Shown piece by piece: positions 14,511 to 22,136 of a DNA stretch of 22,136 nucleotides. A program made the position numbers and the translations under genes. Each line of letters begins with the position of its first letter. Positions within the stretch are counted from its first letter, which is position 1. Below the pieces are notes generated by a model. The model was not told where the DNA came from. It did not search any database and saw nothing but the letters and a program-made list of their open reading frames with translations. This DNA is from JAHFLF01 sp964560145 (GTDB lineage: Bacteria; Patescibacteriota; Minisyncoccia; UBA6257; 1-14-0-10-44-23): assembly GCA_964560145.1 (NCBI GenBank), contig CAZLKS010000012.1, positions 1 to 22,136 on the forward strand, written 5' to 3'.

Positions 14511-17500
14511 CTATCCTTTTAAGGCCCGAAGCTCAAAGAGCAGAGCCTGCAGCTGATTAGCTCGACGACCGTTGTTTGCGTCTTTTGCCTTCTTAATTGC
14601 CTCCGACAAAACCTGTTCACCAACCTCATATCCGCGTTTACCGTATGCCAAAAATGCTTTTCGGATAAGCAGCGTCCCCTGATTATTCACCGTGGTCGTC
14701 TGTTCAACTACTTTTTGAATTCGCTTTTTGACCGCCTCAGTAATGACCGAATCAGCTTCGGCAATAACACTCCCTTCAGCACCAAGCGTTTCAGCAATCT
14801 CGGGAATATCAGTATATCTGTCGCCACCGAATTTAAAGTTCGCCGCTCGGCGTAAACCCTCGAGCTGAACTTCACTCTTCTTAACCGCCTCACCCAATTG
14901 TTCGTCTGAAGCTCCCGCACCATCAAGCATGCCCTTAATTATGTCGCGAGAGCGACCGGCCGTGAGCCTGGCTACCGTCTTGAAAGCTTGCGTGTTCGAG
15001 AAGATGCCGAGCCGTAGCTGATTAAAGCGACTCGAAATAAGGTCCTTTTCTTGTTGTGCTCTTTCAATCGTTGCAACCTTACTCTTGAGCTCGTGATACA
15101 TCTTTTCAATGCGCTCATACTCCCGAATTGCCGCTTCGGTCTGCGCCTGCATGCGTTCTTCGAGTTTTGCTAGCTCCGGAAAATACTCTGCAGCCGTGTC
15201 GATATCCATGCCGTACGTCTTCTGAAGTTCTTTTTCTAGGTTGTGAGACTCCTTGAACGTGAGTAAACCTTTGAATTTCCACATCAGTGAGCCCGTTGCG
15301 TCCGATGCCTTTCTCTTCAGTTTAGCCCAGAACCCCTCGTTTTGAGGCACCTTCGCCTTCTGCCAAGTCGTCCGGTTCTTAAACTCTCTGGCGCGCGAGT
15401 ATGGACTTCTTGATTTTGCGAAATCAGTTAAACGAGCAATTAATGCGTCAGCTTCAAACTTTTTCTCCTGTCTTAGAATCTGTAGCTCATCAACCTGAAT
15501 TTTTAGTTTCTCGAATCCACCTAAATCAATAAGCTCGTTTTCTTTTCGTGCTTCATCCTCTTCGAGACGATTATACTCAGAAATCTTATCAATCATGCCG
15601 CGAACCTTCTGAGTATCTTCAATCACTAATTGCTCGAGCTCATCTTCGAACGCAACAAAATCAGCCAAATCAGCTTTAATGCCTAGGTCTTGCTGTATAA
15701 TCTCCTTCGCCTGCTTGGTGAAAACCCCGAGGGCCTCCATCCAGAGTCGGTACCCCTCAACCGCTTTTTCATATCGCTCATGGTGACTTGGATTGGCCGC
15801 ATCAAACTCCTCGCCTGGATTTCGTTGCTCATCGAACTTTTTAAAGAAATCGTAGAAGACGTCGTTCGCAAATGCCTCGGCCATCGGCAAAGTAAACTTC
15901 CCGTCCTTGAATTTGAAATCAATCGCAGTATTCTGTCTTGGCTTACGCACCTCTGGTTTTATGGCTGCAAAAGCGCCGGCAGCTGTAGCGTCAATCCCAA
16001 CCGAACTGGTCATCCCACCAAGCGACTTATTACCACCCAAATCAAAGCTGGCCGAGAATGAAGTCGGCTCTGCTGGCGCCCTACTACTGCCTGGTGTTGC
16101 ACTAGGATACCGTTGCCCTCTCAGTTTTTCTAACTTTTCCGCAAAACTTCTCTCCATTTTCTCTAACTCCGCAACCAATTGACTGCGCAAGCTAGGGTCA
16201 ATGTTTTTCTCATCTTTCAGCTCTGCGAGCCACTTTCCTACCGCCAGAAAAGAGTCATACGTATCAATCTCTTCACGATTAAATACATCCTTATAGCGCC
16301 CCCCTATTTTGCTACTACGATTCTCGTACAACTTCTTGATGGATTCATTAAGTGCGCCCACCAATCGTTCGATGATGTATTTAAGCGTAACGCTCTCTCG
16401 TTGTCCCGATTCTCTATCGAGCAGACGTAGTATGTTGCCGTTTTCTGCCGCTTCTTGAATTTGATACAAGAAAGACACAAAGTTCTTATCCGATGATAAG
16501 TCCTCTGTCTTACTCTTTTCGAACGCTTCGCGAGCCACTCGGCGAACAAGTAAATCAGCTATGGGACTCAGCGCTCCGCCGTTGGCCTTCTCGTATGCAT
16601 CCAAGATACTCTTTACAATCGTCGCCTGAGCCCTGAGTGCTGCAACCGTTTCCAATTGGTTATCGAATGTAAGGGACTCGGCCCCCTGATACTGGATACG
16701 AAGCTCTGTTTCGATTGTGTCCATCGCTCGCTTTATCTTGGCCGAATCCTCGAGTCGGTTTAAACCGCTTAGATAAGCCTGCGCCTCCTGTGCATCCCCT
16801 GAAAGTTTTAGCCCACCAGCTACCATTGCCGCTGCGGATTTCAAAAATGTTTGAAGGCCTTGTTTTGCCTTCTTCCAGTCATCCGGCGACACCGGACGGC
16901 CAGATTGCAGCTGCCTCATGACCTCGCCAACCTGAGCATACGCATCACCTAAATCATTACCGGCAGCAGTCAGCTCAGCCGATTTTACCGCTACTGCATC
17001 TGCCGTGACACCCACAGGGCTTCCAGCTGCTCCGGCATTACCAACCGGCGGAGGTGTAGATGTAGCACGCTGTGTACCTGGATTGACCACTTGTTCTCCA
17101 GCAGCCACGGTCACGAAGGTAAAGTCATCATGAGCCATCTGCAAGGCCGTCGGATCAGCCTTCAGAACATTCAAAATGTTTAGTGAACCATCAGGATTCC
17201 AGAGACCGTTAGCGCCCGCAACCAGCTCTTTTAATTTTACGATTCGATTTTTACAGCCATCAATCGCCGCACGAAGTTGATTCTTGTCTAAAGCACCAGT
17301 AAGTGTATATATTACTGCAAATCGGGCATTCGGTTTTGTTTTGAGATATTCAAGTAACTCGTTCTCTGGCAATGAAACAAGATGCTCCAATTCGGCTAGC
17401 TCCAAAACAGGTGACTTTTTGTATAGAAGCTTCGTTAGGGCATCAGAAGCAATTACCACGACACGGTTCGGCTGTTTATTTATTTTTACGAATCGAAGAT

Positions 17501-19457
17501 ATGATTCAGTGTCTTGAGGAATTTCCGGTTCGCCGAGTCCATTAAAACCAACACCGGATGTTTCGTGCTTTCTTAATTCTTCATATATCTCATCCGAAAG
17601 ATAGTTCTTGTTGGTTACCGGAATCGGTCGCCCTATTCCCGCGGTGTCTTTAATCAGAACCTCTTCGTTCAAGAGCTGCCATCCCGTGATTTCACCGGCA
17701 TCATTACGGTCAATAATGATGACTGGTGAGTCGCCAAGCATGGCACAGAAAATTTGCTTGCCATCATCCGAATCCCGAAGGACAGAAAAAGTCGTGTAGC
17801 TTTCTGGCTCAGGATTGGTCTGCGATGCATTATCTCTTCGTACTGCTTTATAGCCTCGCCATGCATGTTTTGGATCTAAATCCTTAAAGACCTCATCCAG
17901 TGCCGCATCATACTCCTTTTTATCCATCAGCTTCTCCAGGCTGGCACGACTAAAAAGCTGCCGGAACTCCTCATCGGTAGTCACCTTATTTGCAGCCGCG
18001 GCCAACTTCTTAGCCATTAACCTAGAAAGAGTACCCGACTGCGAATAACTCCCCATACCGTCTGCTACGACGATTGCCTTGCCATCCACCGCAAAAGCAT
18101 CCTGCTCGCTACTACAGTTATAAAACACGCCAGCGTATCCCTCTTTTTCAAAATCGCCAAATCGATGATAGGCTCCATCCGCAAACTGCTCAGAAGAAAC
18201 TGTCGCTCGAGTTTTTATCGGCTCAATAATTGGCTCTTGTTTATCAGCGACCGGAATATCAAACGACGCCTCAAATATATCCCTCGTGTAATCACTCACT
18301 TTTTCAAGGCCAGCAACAAGCCGCTCTCGGCGAACGCGAAAATCAGCACGCTCTGCGTCGGTTTTGGGCCGACCATAAAAGTCGCCAAGAAATCTATCTT
18401 GATAATCTGCATACTCAAGCATTTTCGCCACCTTGCCGATATTGGTATCACCTGCAAACTCGGGATGCTTACGCATGGCGGTAAGTGACTCGCGAGCCAT
18501 CTGTAGTGCTGGGCCGATGCGACTAATCGTTTGTCGGCTCAACACCTTCTCGGCGTCACCCGCAGTAAAAGCCTGACGGAGAGAGTCGACGGCAACATTA
18601 AACTTCCTTCCTTGTGAAACGAGGAACTTTTTGCGCACCTCGTCGGGTTGCGTTGGACTCGATGGCTCCGTCCCTGGCTGATAGAACCTTTCATCTTCAA
18701 AAACAACTGCGTTATTAGCAATGGCACTTTCGATTAATTGCCTTCTCTCGTCGTTTGACGGACGCTGATACGCTGCGTTCGCTGGGATAACAAATGCTTC
18801 AAAATCAGTAACGCTCATACCCTCGACGGGCAGATTATCAATCGCAGTCCGCAAGTCAGCGACCATTGCCTCTTCGCGCCTTCGCTTTAGAACGCTTGGT
18901 GCAAACCGCTCAGCGAAATAACGATTCTCTTCATAAAGGACTTTCCCCGAGACTCGCAAACTTGTCACTAATTGCGTAACCTCCTCTTGAGTTAAAACAA
19001 CTTTTTTTGAAGAACCTATCTTCTCAATCGTGTTTTGAAAGCCTGCCTCGTCCATACCCGAAGACTTACTGAGAATCGAACTTAAGATAGCATCTCGAAC
19101 AGCCTGGATAACCTCTGCTCTTTCTTGCCGAGCACGCGACACTGCACTCTCAAGGTGTTCTCGTACATCCCCAAGGCTTGGCTCACCACTTGCAGACATA
19201 AGGAAATCGAGCACTTCCTGAGTTAGCAAATACCCCGTTCCGTTATTATCTGCACGATAAACACCCGCCTTGCACAGGTCTTCACATAGCGAACGGACTT
19301 TTTGTTCGTTGGCCTCGTTTCTGTCTTCGGCACTGAACTGAGACCAAAAGTCATCCAATGTCAACTTTTCACCATCGTTTCCGGTGAATAGTAAATCTTT
19401 GAGTACTTCGTCACTCAGTTTTTCGAACGAGCGATTAATATCGTCAATCGGTGCCAT
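14511..19457 (-). CDS. Giant 1648-aa protein with embedded PP2C-type phosphatase domain
   Basis: The N-terminus carries three repeats of a winged-helix-like unit ending in a beta hairpin (about 15-80, 118-183, 198-260; ends AGVYRADNNGTGYLL, SGKVLYEENRYFAE, NNAVVFEDERFYQ). A PP2C-type Ser/Thr phosphatase domain (about 430-785) keeps the expected motifs: QDAF (Asp453), VVADGMG (Asp466), MLGDSPVII (Asp576), IASDAL (Asp672) and HDDFTFV (Asp777 or Asp778), so metal binding and activity are likely. Next come a Pro/Gly/Ala linker (about 790-830), a helical region, a second Ser/Pro/Gly-rich linker (about 1150-1210) and long coiled coils to the end. No signal peptide or membrane helix is seen. The frame is open upstream to 19532, but ATG 19457 lies one base after the TAG of the 630-residue gene, so coupled re-initiation is likely. 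No protein kinase is visible in the window. Confidence 0.85.
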   Translation of the reverse strand: MAPIDDINRSFEKLSDEVLKDLLFTGNDGEKLTLDDFWSQFSAEDRNEANEQKVRSLCEDLCKAGVYRADNNGTGYLLTQEVLDFLMSASGEPSLGDVREHLESAVSRARQERAEVIQAVRDAILSSILSKSSGMDEAGFQNTIEKIGSSKKVVLTQEEVTQLVTSLRVSGKVLYEENRYFAERFAPSVLKRRREEAMVADLRTAIDNLPVEGMSVTDFEAFVIPANAAYQRPSNDERRQLIESAIANNAVVFEDERFYQPGTEPSSPTQPDEVRKKFLVSQGRKFNVAVDSLRQAFTAGDAEKVLSRQTISRIGPALQMARESLTAMRKHPEFAGDTNIGKVAKMLEYADYQDRFLGDFYGRPKTDAERADFRVRRERLVAGLEKVSDYTRDIFEASFDIPVADKQEPIIEPIKTRATVSSEQFADGAYHRFGDFEKEGYAGVFYNCSSEQDAFAVDGKAIVVADGMGSYSQSGTLSRLMAKKLAAAANKVTTDEEFRQLFSRASLEKLMDKKEYDAALDEVFKDLDPKHAWRGYKAVRRDNASQTNPEPESYTTFSVLRDSDDGKQIFCAMLGDSPVIIIDRNDAGEITGWQLLNEEVLIKDTAGIGRPIPVTNKNYLSDEIYEELRKHETSGVGFNGLGEPEIPQDTESYLRFVKINKQPNRVVVIASDALTKLLYKKSPVLELAELEHLVSLPENELLEYLKTKPNARFAVIYTLTGALDKNQLRAAIDGCKNRIVKLKELVAGANGLWNPDGSLNILNVLKADPTALQMAHDDFTFVTVAAGEQVVNPGTQRATSTPPPVGNAGAAGSPVGVTADAVAVKSAELTAAGNDLGDAYAQVGEVMRQLQSGRPVSPDDWKKAKQGLQTFLKSAAAMVAGGLKLSGDAQEAQAYLSGLNRLEDSAKIKRAMDTIETELRIQYQGAESLTFDNQLETVAALRAQATIVKSILDAYEKANGGALSPIADLLVRRVAREAFEKSKTEDLSSDKNFVSFLYQIQEAAENGNILRLLDRESGQRESVTLKYIIERLVGALNESIKKLYENRSSKIGGRYKDVFNREEIDTYDSFLAVGKWLAELKDEKNIDPSLRSQLVAELEKMERSFAEKLEKLRGQRYPSATPGSSRAPAEPTSFSASFDLGGNKSLGGMTSSVGIDATAAGAFAAIKPEVRKPRQNTAIDFKFKDGKFTLPMAEAFANDVFYDFFKKFDEQRNPGEEFDAANPSHHERYEKAVEGYRLWMEALGVFTKQAKEIIQQDLGIKADLADFVAFEDELEQLVIEDTQKVRGMIDKISEYNRLEEDEARKENELIDLGGFEKLKIQVDELQILRQEKKFEADALIARLTDFAKSRSPYSRAREFKNRTTWQKAKVPQNEGFWAKLKRKASDATGSLMWKFKGLLTFKESHNLEKELQKTYGMDIDTAAEYFPELAKLEERMQAQTEAAIREYERIEKMYHELKSKVATIERAQQEKDLISSRFNQLRLGIFSNTQAFKTVARLTAGRSRDIIKGMLDGAGASDEQLGEAVKKSEVQLEGLRRAANFKFGGDRYTDIPEIAETLGAEGSVIAEADSVITEAVKKRIQKVVEQTTTVNNQGTLLIRKAFLAYGKRGYEVGEQVLSEAIKKAKDANNGRRANQLQALLFELRALKG

Positions 19458-19458
19458 A

Positions 19459-21351
19459 CTAAGCGAATGATTCGAGCATAGCTGCAACCTTTTCTTTCGG
19501 CGGAATCGAGCCACCGTTAGCAGCACCGGCAACTTGGCGCAGCGCCTTCATTCGCTTGTCTTTCGAATAAAGTAACTCGCCCTTTTCTTTGAGCTTCTGA
19601 ATCATTTGAATCACCGTCGTGCGATCACTAGAATCGAGCGTGTTCATATCTTGATTCGAACTAAAGAACGCGCGCAGCTTTTGCAAGGTAGATTTAAACA
19701 CGTCTTCGTCACTCATTGATTCTACTCTCCCCATGTCCTGCTTTCCCGACAGAATAATATCAAATGACTCCTTCGCCTCTACCGCCTCAGCCTTAACGGG
19801 ACGCATAAAGTCTGGTAACTGACTCTTTGATTTTTGCGCTGTAATACTATCCGGGAAAAAGGCGGGGAAACTATCGCGATATCCTCGCTGCTCCAGCTCA
19901 AGACGCGTAAGAACGGAGTTCAAATCGAGCTTAGTATCGCGGGTCAGGCCAGGGCGAGTAATAATACGAGTAGCCTCGGCACAGAGCCAGCCGACAACGG
20001 CCTCTTCCTTCGTGAAAACACTATTACCAAATCGGCTGACAGCCGCTTCGACATCCTTTTCTTTTGAGAAAATCTTCTCATACACACGGCGCATGTCATC
20101 TAAGAGCTTGCCGTTCGCCTTTATAGTCAGACTTAAGAGTTTTGCATAATGCTCAACACTCTGAGCCTCGGAGCTCGCCTCGAGCTGGTTGAACCCAGCC
20201 TCAATACGCCGAGCCTTTAAATTAAGTAACTCGACATCCTGCTCACTCGTACGAGTAGACTCTGCTAACTCTTCCAGTTCGACAATTCGCTGGTCGAGCC
20301 TCTCTGATTGAGCCGCTGCATCCTCCGGTGAATCTTCGCGCGCCTGCTCGGGCGAAACTCCGGACTCGAGCGCAGTCTGTTTGACCCTTTTCCGAGACTC
20401 CTTCGGAGCACGTGGTGCACGCTCGTCTTTGTTAGACACTTTTTCTGACTTCACCTTCATGCCGTCCTTGTCGGAAACATAGTCAATGTATTTCTCGTCG
20501 CCAATTTCGGGACGTGATTCGTCCGAAACATCAGTAGTATTCAAAACGTAAGCCAATAATGCCGCTTGTCGCTTCTTCGCTGGATTCATTACCGTACGAA
20601 GCGCCTCATTAAACGACACTGATTTCGGTCGGAAACCCGGCTTGAGCTTGATGTGGTCGGTAAACTTCTGCTCGGTGTCATACTTTGCAGCAATATTCAG
20701 CGCAACCAAGAAACCACCAAAGGTGCCAGGCTCGCCATCGTAACCGACTAATTCGGGATGCGCATCAATAATCTGTCGGTACTGCGTTGGAAAGGTGCGG
20801 ACGACTTCCGGTGCTAAATACCAATTTCGGCCGAAATTTGCTCCAGCATCGAGCTTGAGGTATTCATACATTGCCCTCAAAATTGCCAGCTTACTCTCAG
20901 CATCAATCTCGTGGAGCCTCTCCCACTCCGGAAAAGGACTCTCTTTTATCTGTTCCACTACTGGAGCTTCTTCTGGCTCTACGCTCACGACCTCTTCTTT
21001 TGGAGCCGGCGCCTGAGCCACCTCAACTTTGGGTACTGGCATCTCTTCGCCGGGTGTAACAAGCAGGTATTTTTCTCCATCCCAACCAATGCCAATCTCC
21101 GCATCAGCCAATGCTCCAGTAAGCAAATAATTCTTCACCTCTTCGTCCGCTGCAGTTATACCGACTTTAGCCAGCATTTTTGCGAGCGATTTCATTGCTC
21201 GCGGCGCACCCTCTGGAGTCAGTGCCTTCTTTGGTGAATGATTCAACAATTTAAAAACCTCGGTTGAAAGTATGGACTTTTGCCTTCTTAAGAGCTCTTC
21301 CGGGGTAAATTCATGACTATTCGGTGCACTTGGCTGGTCAATTGCAGACAT
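19459..21351 (-). CDS. 630-aa protein with winged-helix-like N-terminus, unknown function
   Basis: The N-terminal about 100 residues (LTPEGAPRAMKSLAKMLAKV...AEIGIGWDGEKYLLVT) resemble the repeated unit of the 1648-residue protein encoded next: helices followed by a beta hairpin. A Pro/Glu/Val-rich linker (about 101-140) leads to a globular domain (about 141-275), then a strongly charged Lys/Arg/Glu segment (about 290-340) and a helical region. A further short helix-hairpin unit (VIQMIQKLKEKGELLYSKDKR) lies close to the C-terminus. No signal peptide or membrane helix is seen. The gene begins 24 nt after the LOG gene and is separated by one base from the 1648-residue gene, so the three share one mRNA. 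I do not recognise the family. Confidence 0.8.
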   Translation of the reverse strand: MSAIDQPSAPNSHEFTPEELLRRQKSILSTEVFKLLNHSPKKALTPEGAPRAMKSLAKMLAKVGITAADEEVKNYLLTGALADAEIGIGWDGEKYLLVTPGEEMPVPKVEVAQAPAPKEEVVSVEPEEAPVVEQIKESPFPEWERLHEIDAESKLAILRAMYEYLKLDAGANFGRNWYLAPEVVRTFPTQYRQIIDAHPELVGYDGEPGTFGGFLVALNIAAKYDTEQKFTDHIKLKPGFRPKSVSFNEALRTVMNPAKKRQAALLAYVLNTTDVSDESRPEIGDEKYIDYVSDKDGMKVKSEKVSNKDERAPRAPKESRKRVKQTALESGVSPEQAREDSPEDAAAQSERLDQRIVELEELAESTRTSEQDVELLNLKARRIEAGFNQLEASSEAQSVEHYAKLLSLTIKANGKLLDDMRRVYEKIFSKEKDVEAAVSRFGNSVFTKEEAVVGWLCAEATRIITRPGLTRDTKLDLNSVLTRLELEQRGYRDSFPAFFPDSITAQKSKSQLPDFMRPVKAEAVEAKESFDIILSGKQDMGRVESMSDEDVFKSTLQKLRAFFSSNQDMNTLDSSDRTTVIQMIQKLKEKGELLYSKDKRMKALRQVAGAANGGSIPPKEKVAAMLESFA

Positions 21352-21375
21352 AGCTTGAATAAAGACAGTTAATTA

Positions 21376-22092
21376 TTATTTATCGAACTCGTTACGAGCC
21401 TTTGAGGCACGAATTATTTTAATCGCCTCCTCTGCTGAATCCACCAAAGTGAAAAGCATACGGTCTGAGTGATCAATTGTTTTAAACTTCTCACACAAAT
21501 CAGTTTCTATCCAGGCGATAATCGGCTGCCAGAACTCCCTGCCAACGAGCACAATCGGGATATGCGACTCGATTTTATGCGTTTGAATGAGCGTGGTTAT
21601 CTCAAAAAGCTCATCGAGCGTGCCGAAGCCACCAGGAAAATACACATACGCCTGCGCCGAAAAAGACATCATCAGCTTACGACTGAAGAAGTAGTGAAAG
21701 CCGTGCGATTCATTGACGTATGGATTGATGCGCTGCTCAGTTGGTAGCTGAATGTTGATGCCGACTGATTTGCCGCCAGCTTCATGTGCACCACGATTAG
21801 CAGCCTCCATAATGCCCGGTCCACCACCAGTAACGATGGCGAAACCCTCTTTTGCAACAAGAGCGCCGAACTTGCGAGACTCCTCGTACCATTTACTTCC
21901 CTCTGGAGTTCGTGCCGAACCGAAAACGGTCACCGACTTGCGATAATTGGCGATAAACTGAAAGCCCTCGATGTACTCCGCCATAATACGGAATACGCGC
22001 CAATGCATTGATGAGCGAAAATCCTCCGGCTCCTTAAATTGCGGCAACTGAGAAGCGGGAACGTTCAGATTCTGCTTTATATGGTTTGACAT
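21376..22092 (-). CDS. LOG-family (TIGR00730-like) nucleotide phosphoribohydrolase
   Basis: The 238-residue protein has the LOG/'lysine decarboxylase-like' signatures GGGPGIMEA (89-97) and PGGFGTLDE (153-161), with SVTVFGSAR beginning the Rossmann-like fold. Proteins of this family hydrolyse nucleoside 5'-monophosphates to base plus ribose 5-phosphate, in the best-known cases cytokinin precursors; the true substrate in this organism is unknown. An N-terminal extension of about 50 residues precedes the core. The frame is open 11 residues further upstream, but ATG 22092 is chosen because the extended -10 box TGGTATACT lies 6 nt before it. It is the first gene of the operon leading to the PP2C protein. 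Confidence 0.88.
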   Translation of the reverse strand: MSNHIKQNLNVPASQLPQFKEPEDFRSSMHWRVFRIMAEYIEGFQFIANYRKSVTVFGSARTPEGSKWYEESRKFGALVAKEGFAIVTGGGPGIMEAANRGAHEAGGKSVGINIQLPTEQRINPYVNESHGFHYFFSRKLMMSFSAQAYVYFPGGFGTLDELFEITTLIQTHKIESHIPIVLVGREFWQPIIAWIETDLCEKFKTIDHSDRMLFTLVDSAEEAIKIIRASKARNEFDK

Positions 22093-22098
22093 GGAATA

Positions 22099-22107
22099 AG
22101 TATACCA
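22099..22107 (-). promoter_or_regulatory. Leaderless extended -10 promoter of the LOG/PP2C operon
   Basis: On the minus strand TGGTATACT (22107-22099) is followed by 6 nt and the ATG at 22092, so transcription should start on the A of the start codon. No -35 match is evident. The same nonamer serves the gene at 11226. Confidence 0.6.
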
Positions 22108-22136
22108 AAAATCAAGCTGAGGCACACCCCTCCCCG

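Noticed and set aside
1..22136. Genetic code 25 (TGA as glycine)
   Set aside because: Long genes contain no in-frame TGA at all, so TGA is not being used as a sense codon here; only its absence as a stop is notable.
1..22136. CRISPR array, insertion sequence or prophage
   Set aside because: No regularly spaced repeats, transposase, integrase or phage structural genes are present; the short repeats near 9479-9550 are too few and too short.

Overview
The window most resembles a Patescibacteria (Candidate Phyla Radiation) genome, probably of the Parcubacteria group. This is inference from several traits: small dense operons with 1-25 nt junctions or overlaps; promoters whose -10 box lies 6-8 nt before the ATG (leaderless mRNAs) and few Shine-Dalgarno sequences; a DUF5671-type membrane protein; a VirD4/TraG-like ATPase preceded by a small coiled-coil gene; and very large proteins of unknown family. 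The sequence is a scaffold with three 100-N gaps (1154-1253, 9552-9651, 14115-14214). All 18 gene ends seen stop with TAA or TAG, none with TGA.

Region 1 (1-1302): the end of a hydrophobic protein, a promoter driving a structured RNA that ends in an intrinsic terminator, a 40-residue one-helix membrane peptide just after that terminator, a GC-rich NADAR-domain gene with its own promoter and strong ribosome binding site, and a tRNA-Ser broken by the first gap. Region 2 (1371-4681): a translationally overlapping pair, a histidine-phosphatase-fold protein with one catalytic histidine replaced by Gln, and an 828-residue PEP-synthase relative with the three-part layout of rifampicin phosphotransferase rather than PEP synthase. 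Region 3 (4673-5290): a small helical protein and a GC-rich cysteine-rich small protein, divergently arranged around a perfect 18-bp palindrome.

Region 4 (5288-11175, minus strand): a membrane fusion protein, an ABC ATPase and two different MacB/FtsX permeases forming an export system, followed by a DUF5671 membrane protein with a pilin-like C-terminal part under its own leaderless promoter. Region 5 (11226-14114, plus strand): a small coiled-coil protein and a VirD4/TraG-like ATPase with an N-terminal membrane anchor, transcribed divergently from the export operon.

Region 6 (14218-22092, minus strand) is the most unusual part. It is an apparent four-gene operon, LOG-family nucleotide hydrolase - 630-residue protein - 1648-residue protein with an embedded PP2C phosphatase domain - 96-residue TPR-like protein. 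The 630- and 1648-residue proteins appear to share a repeated winged-helix-like module, suggesting they work together in a cytoplasmic assembly controlled by dephosphorylation. I recognise no described system that matches it.
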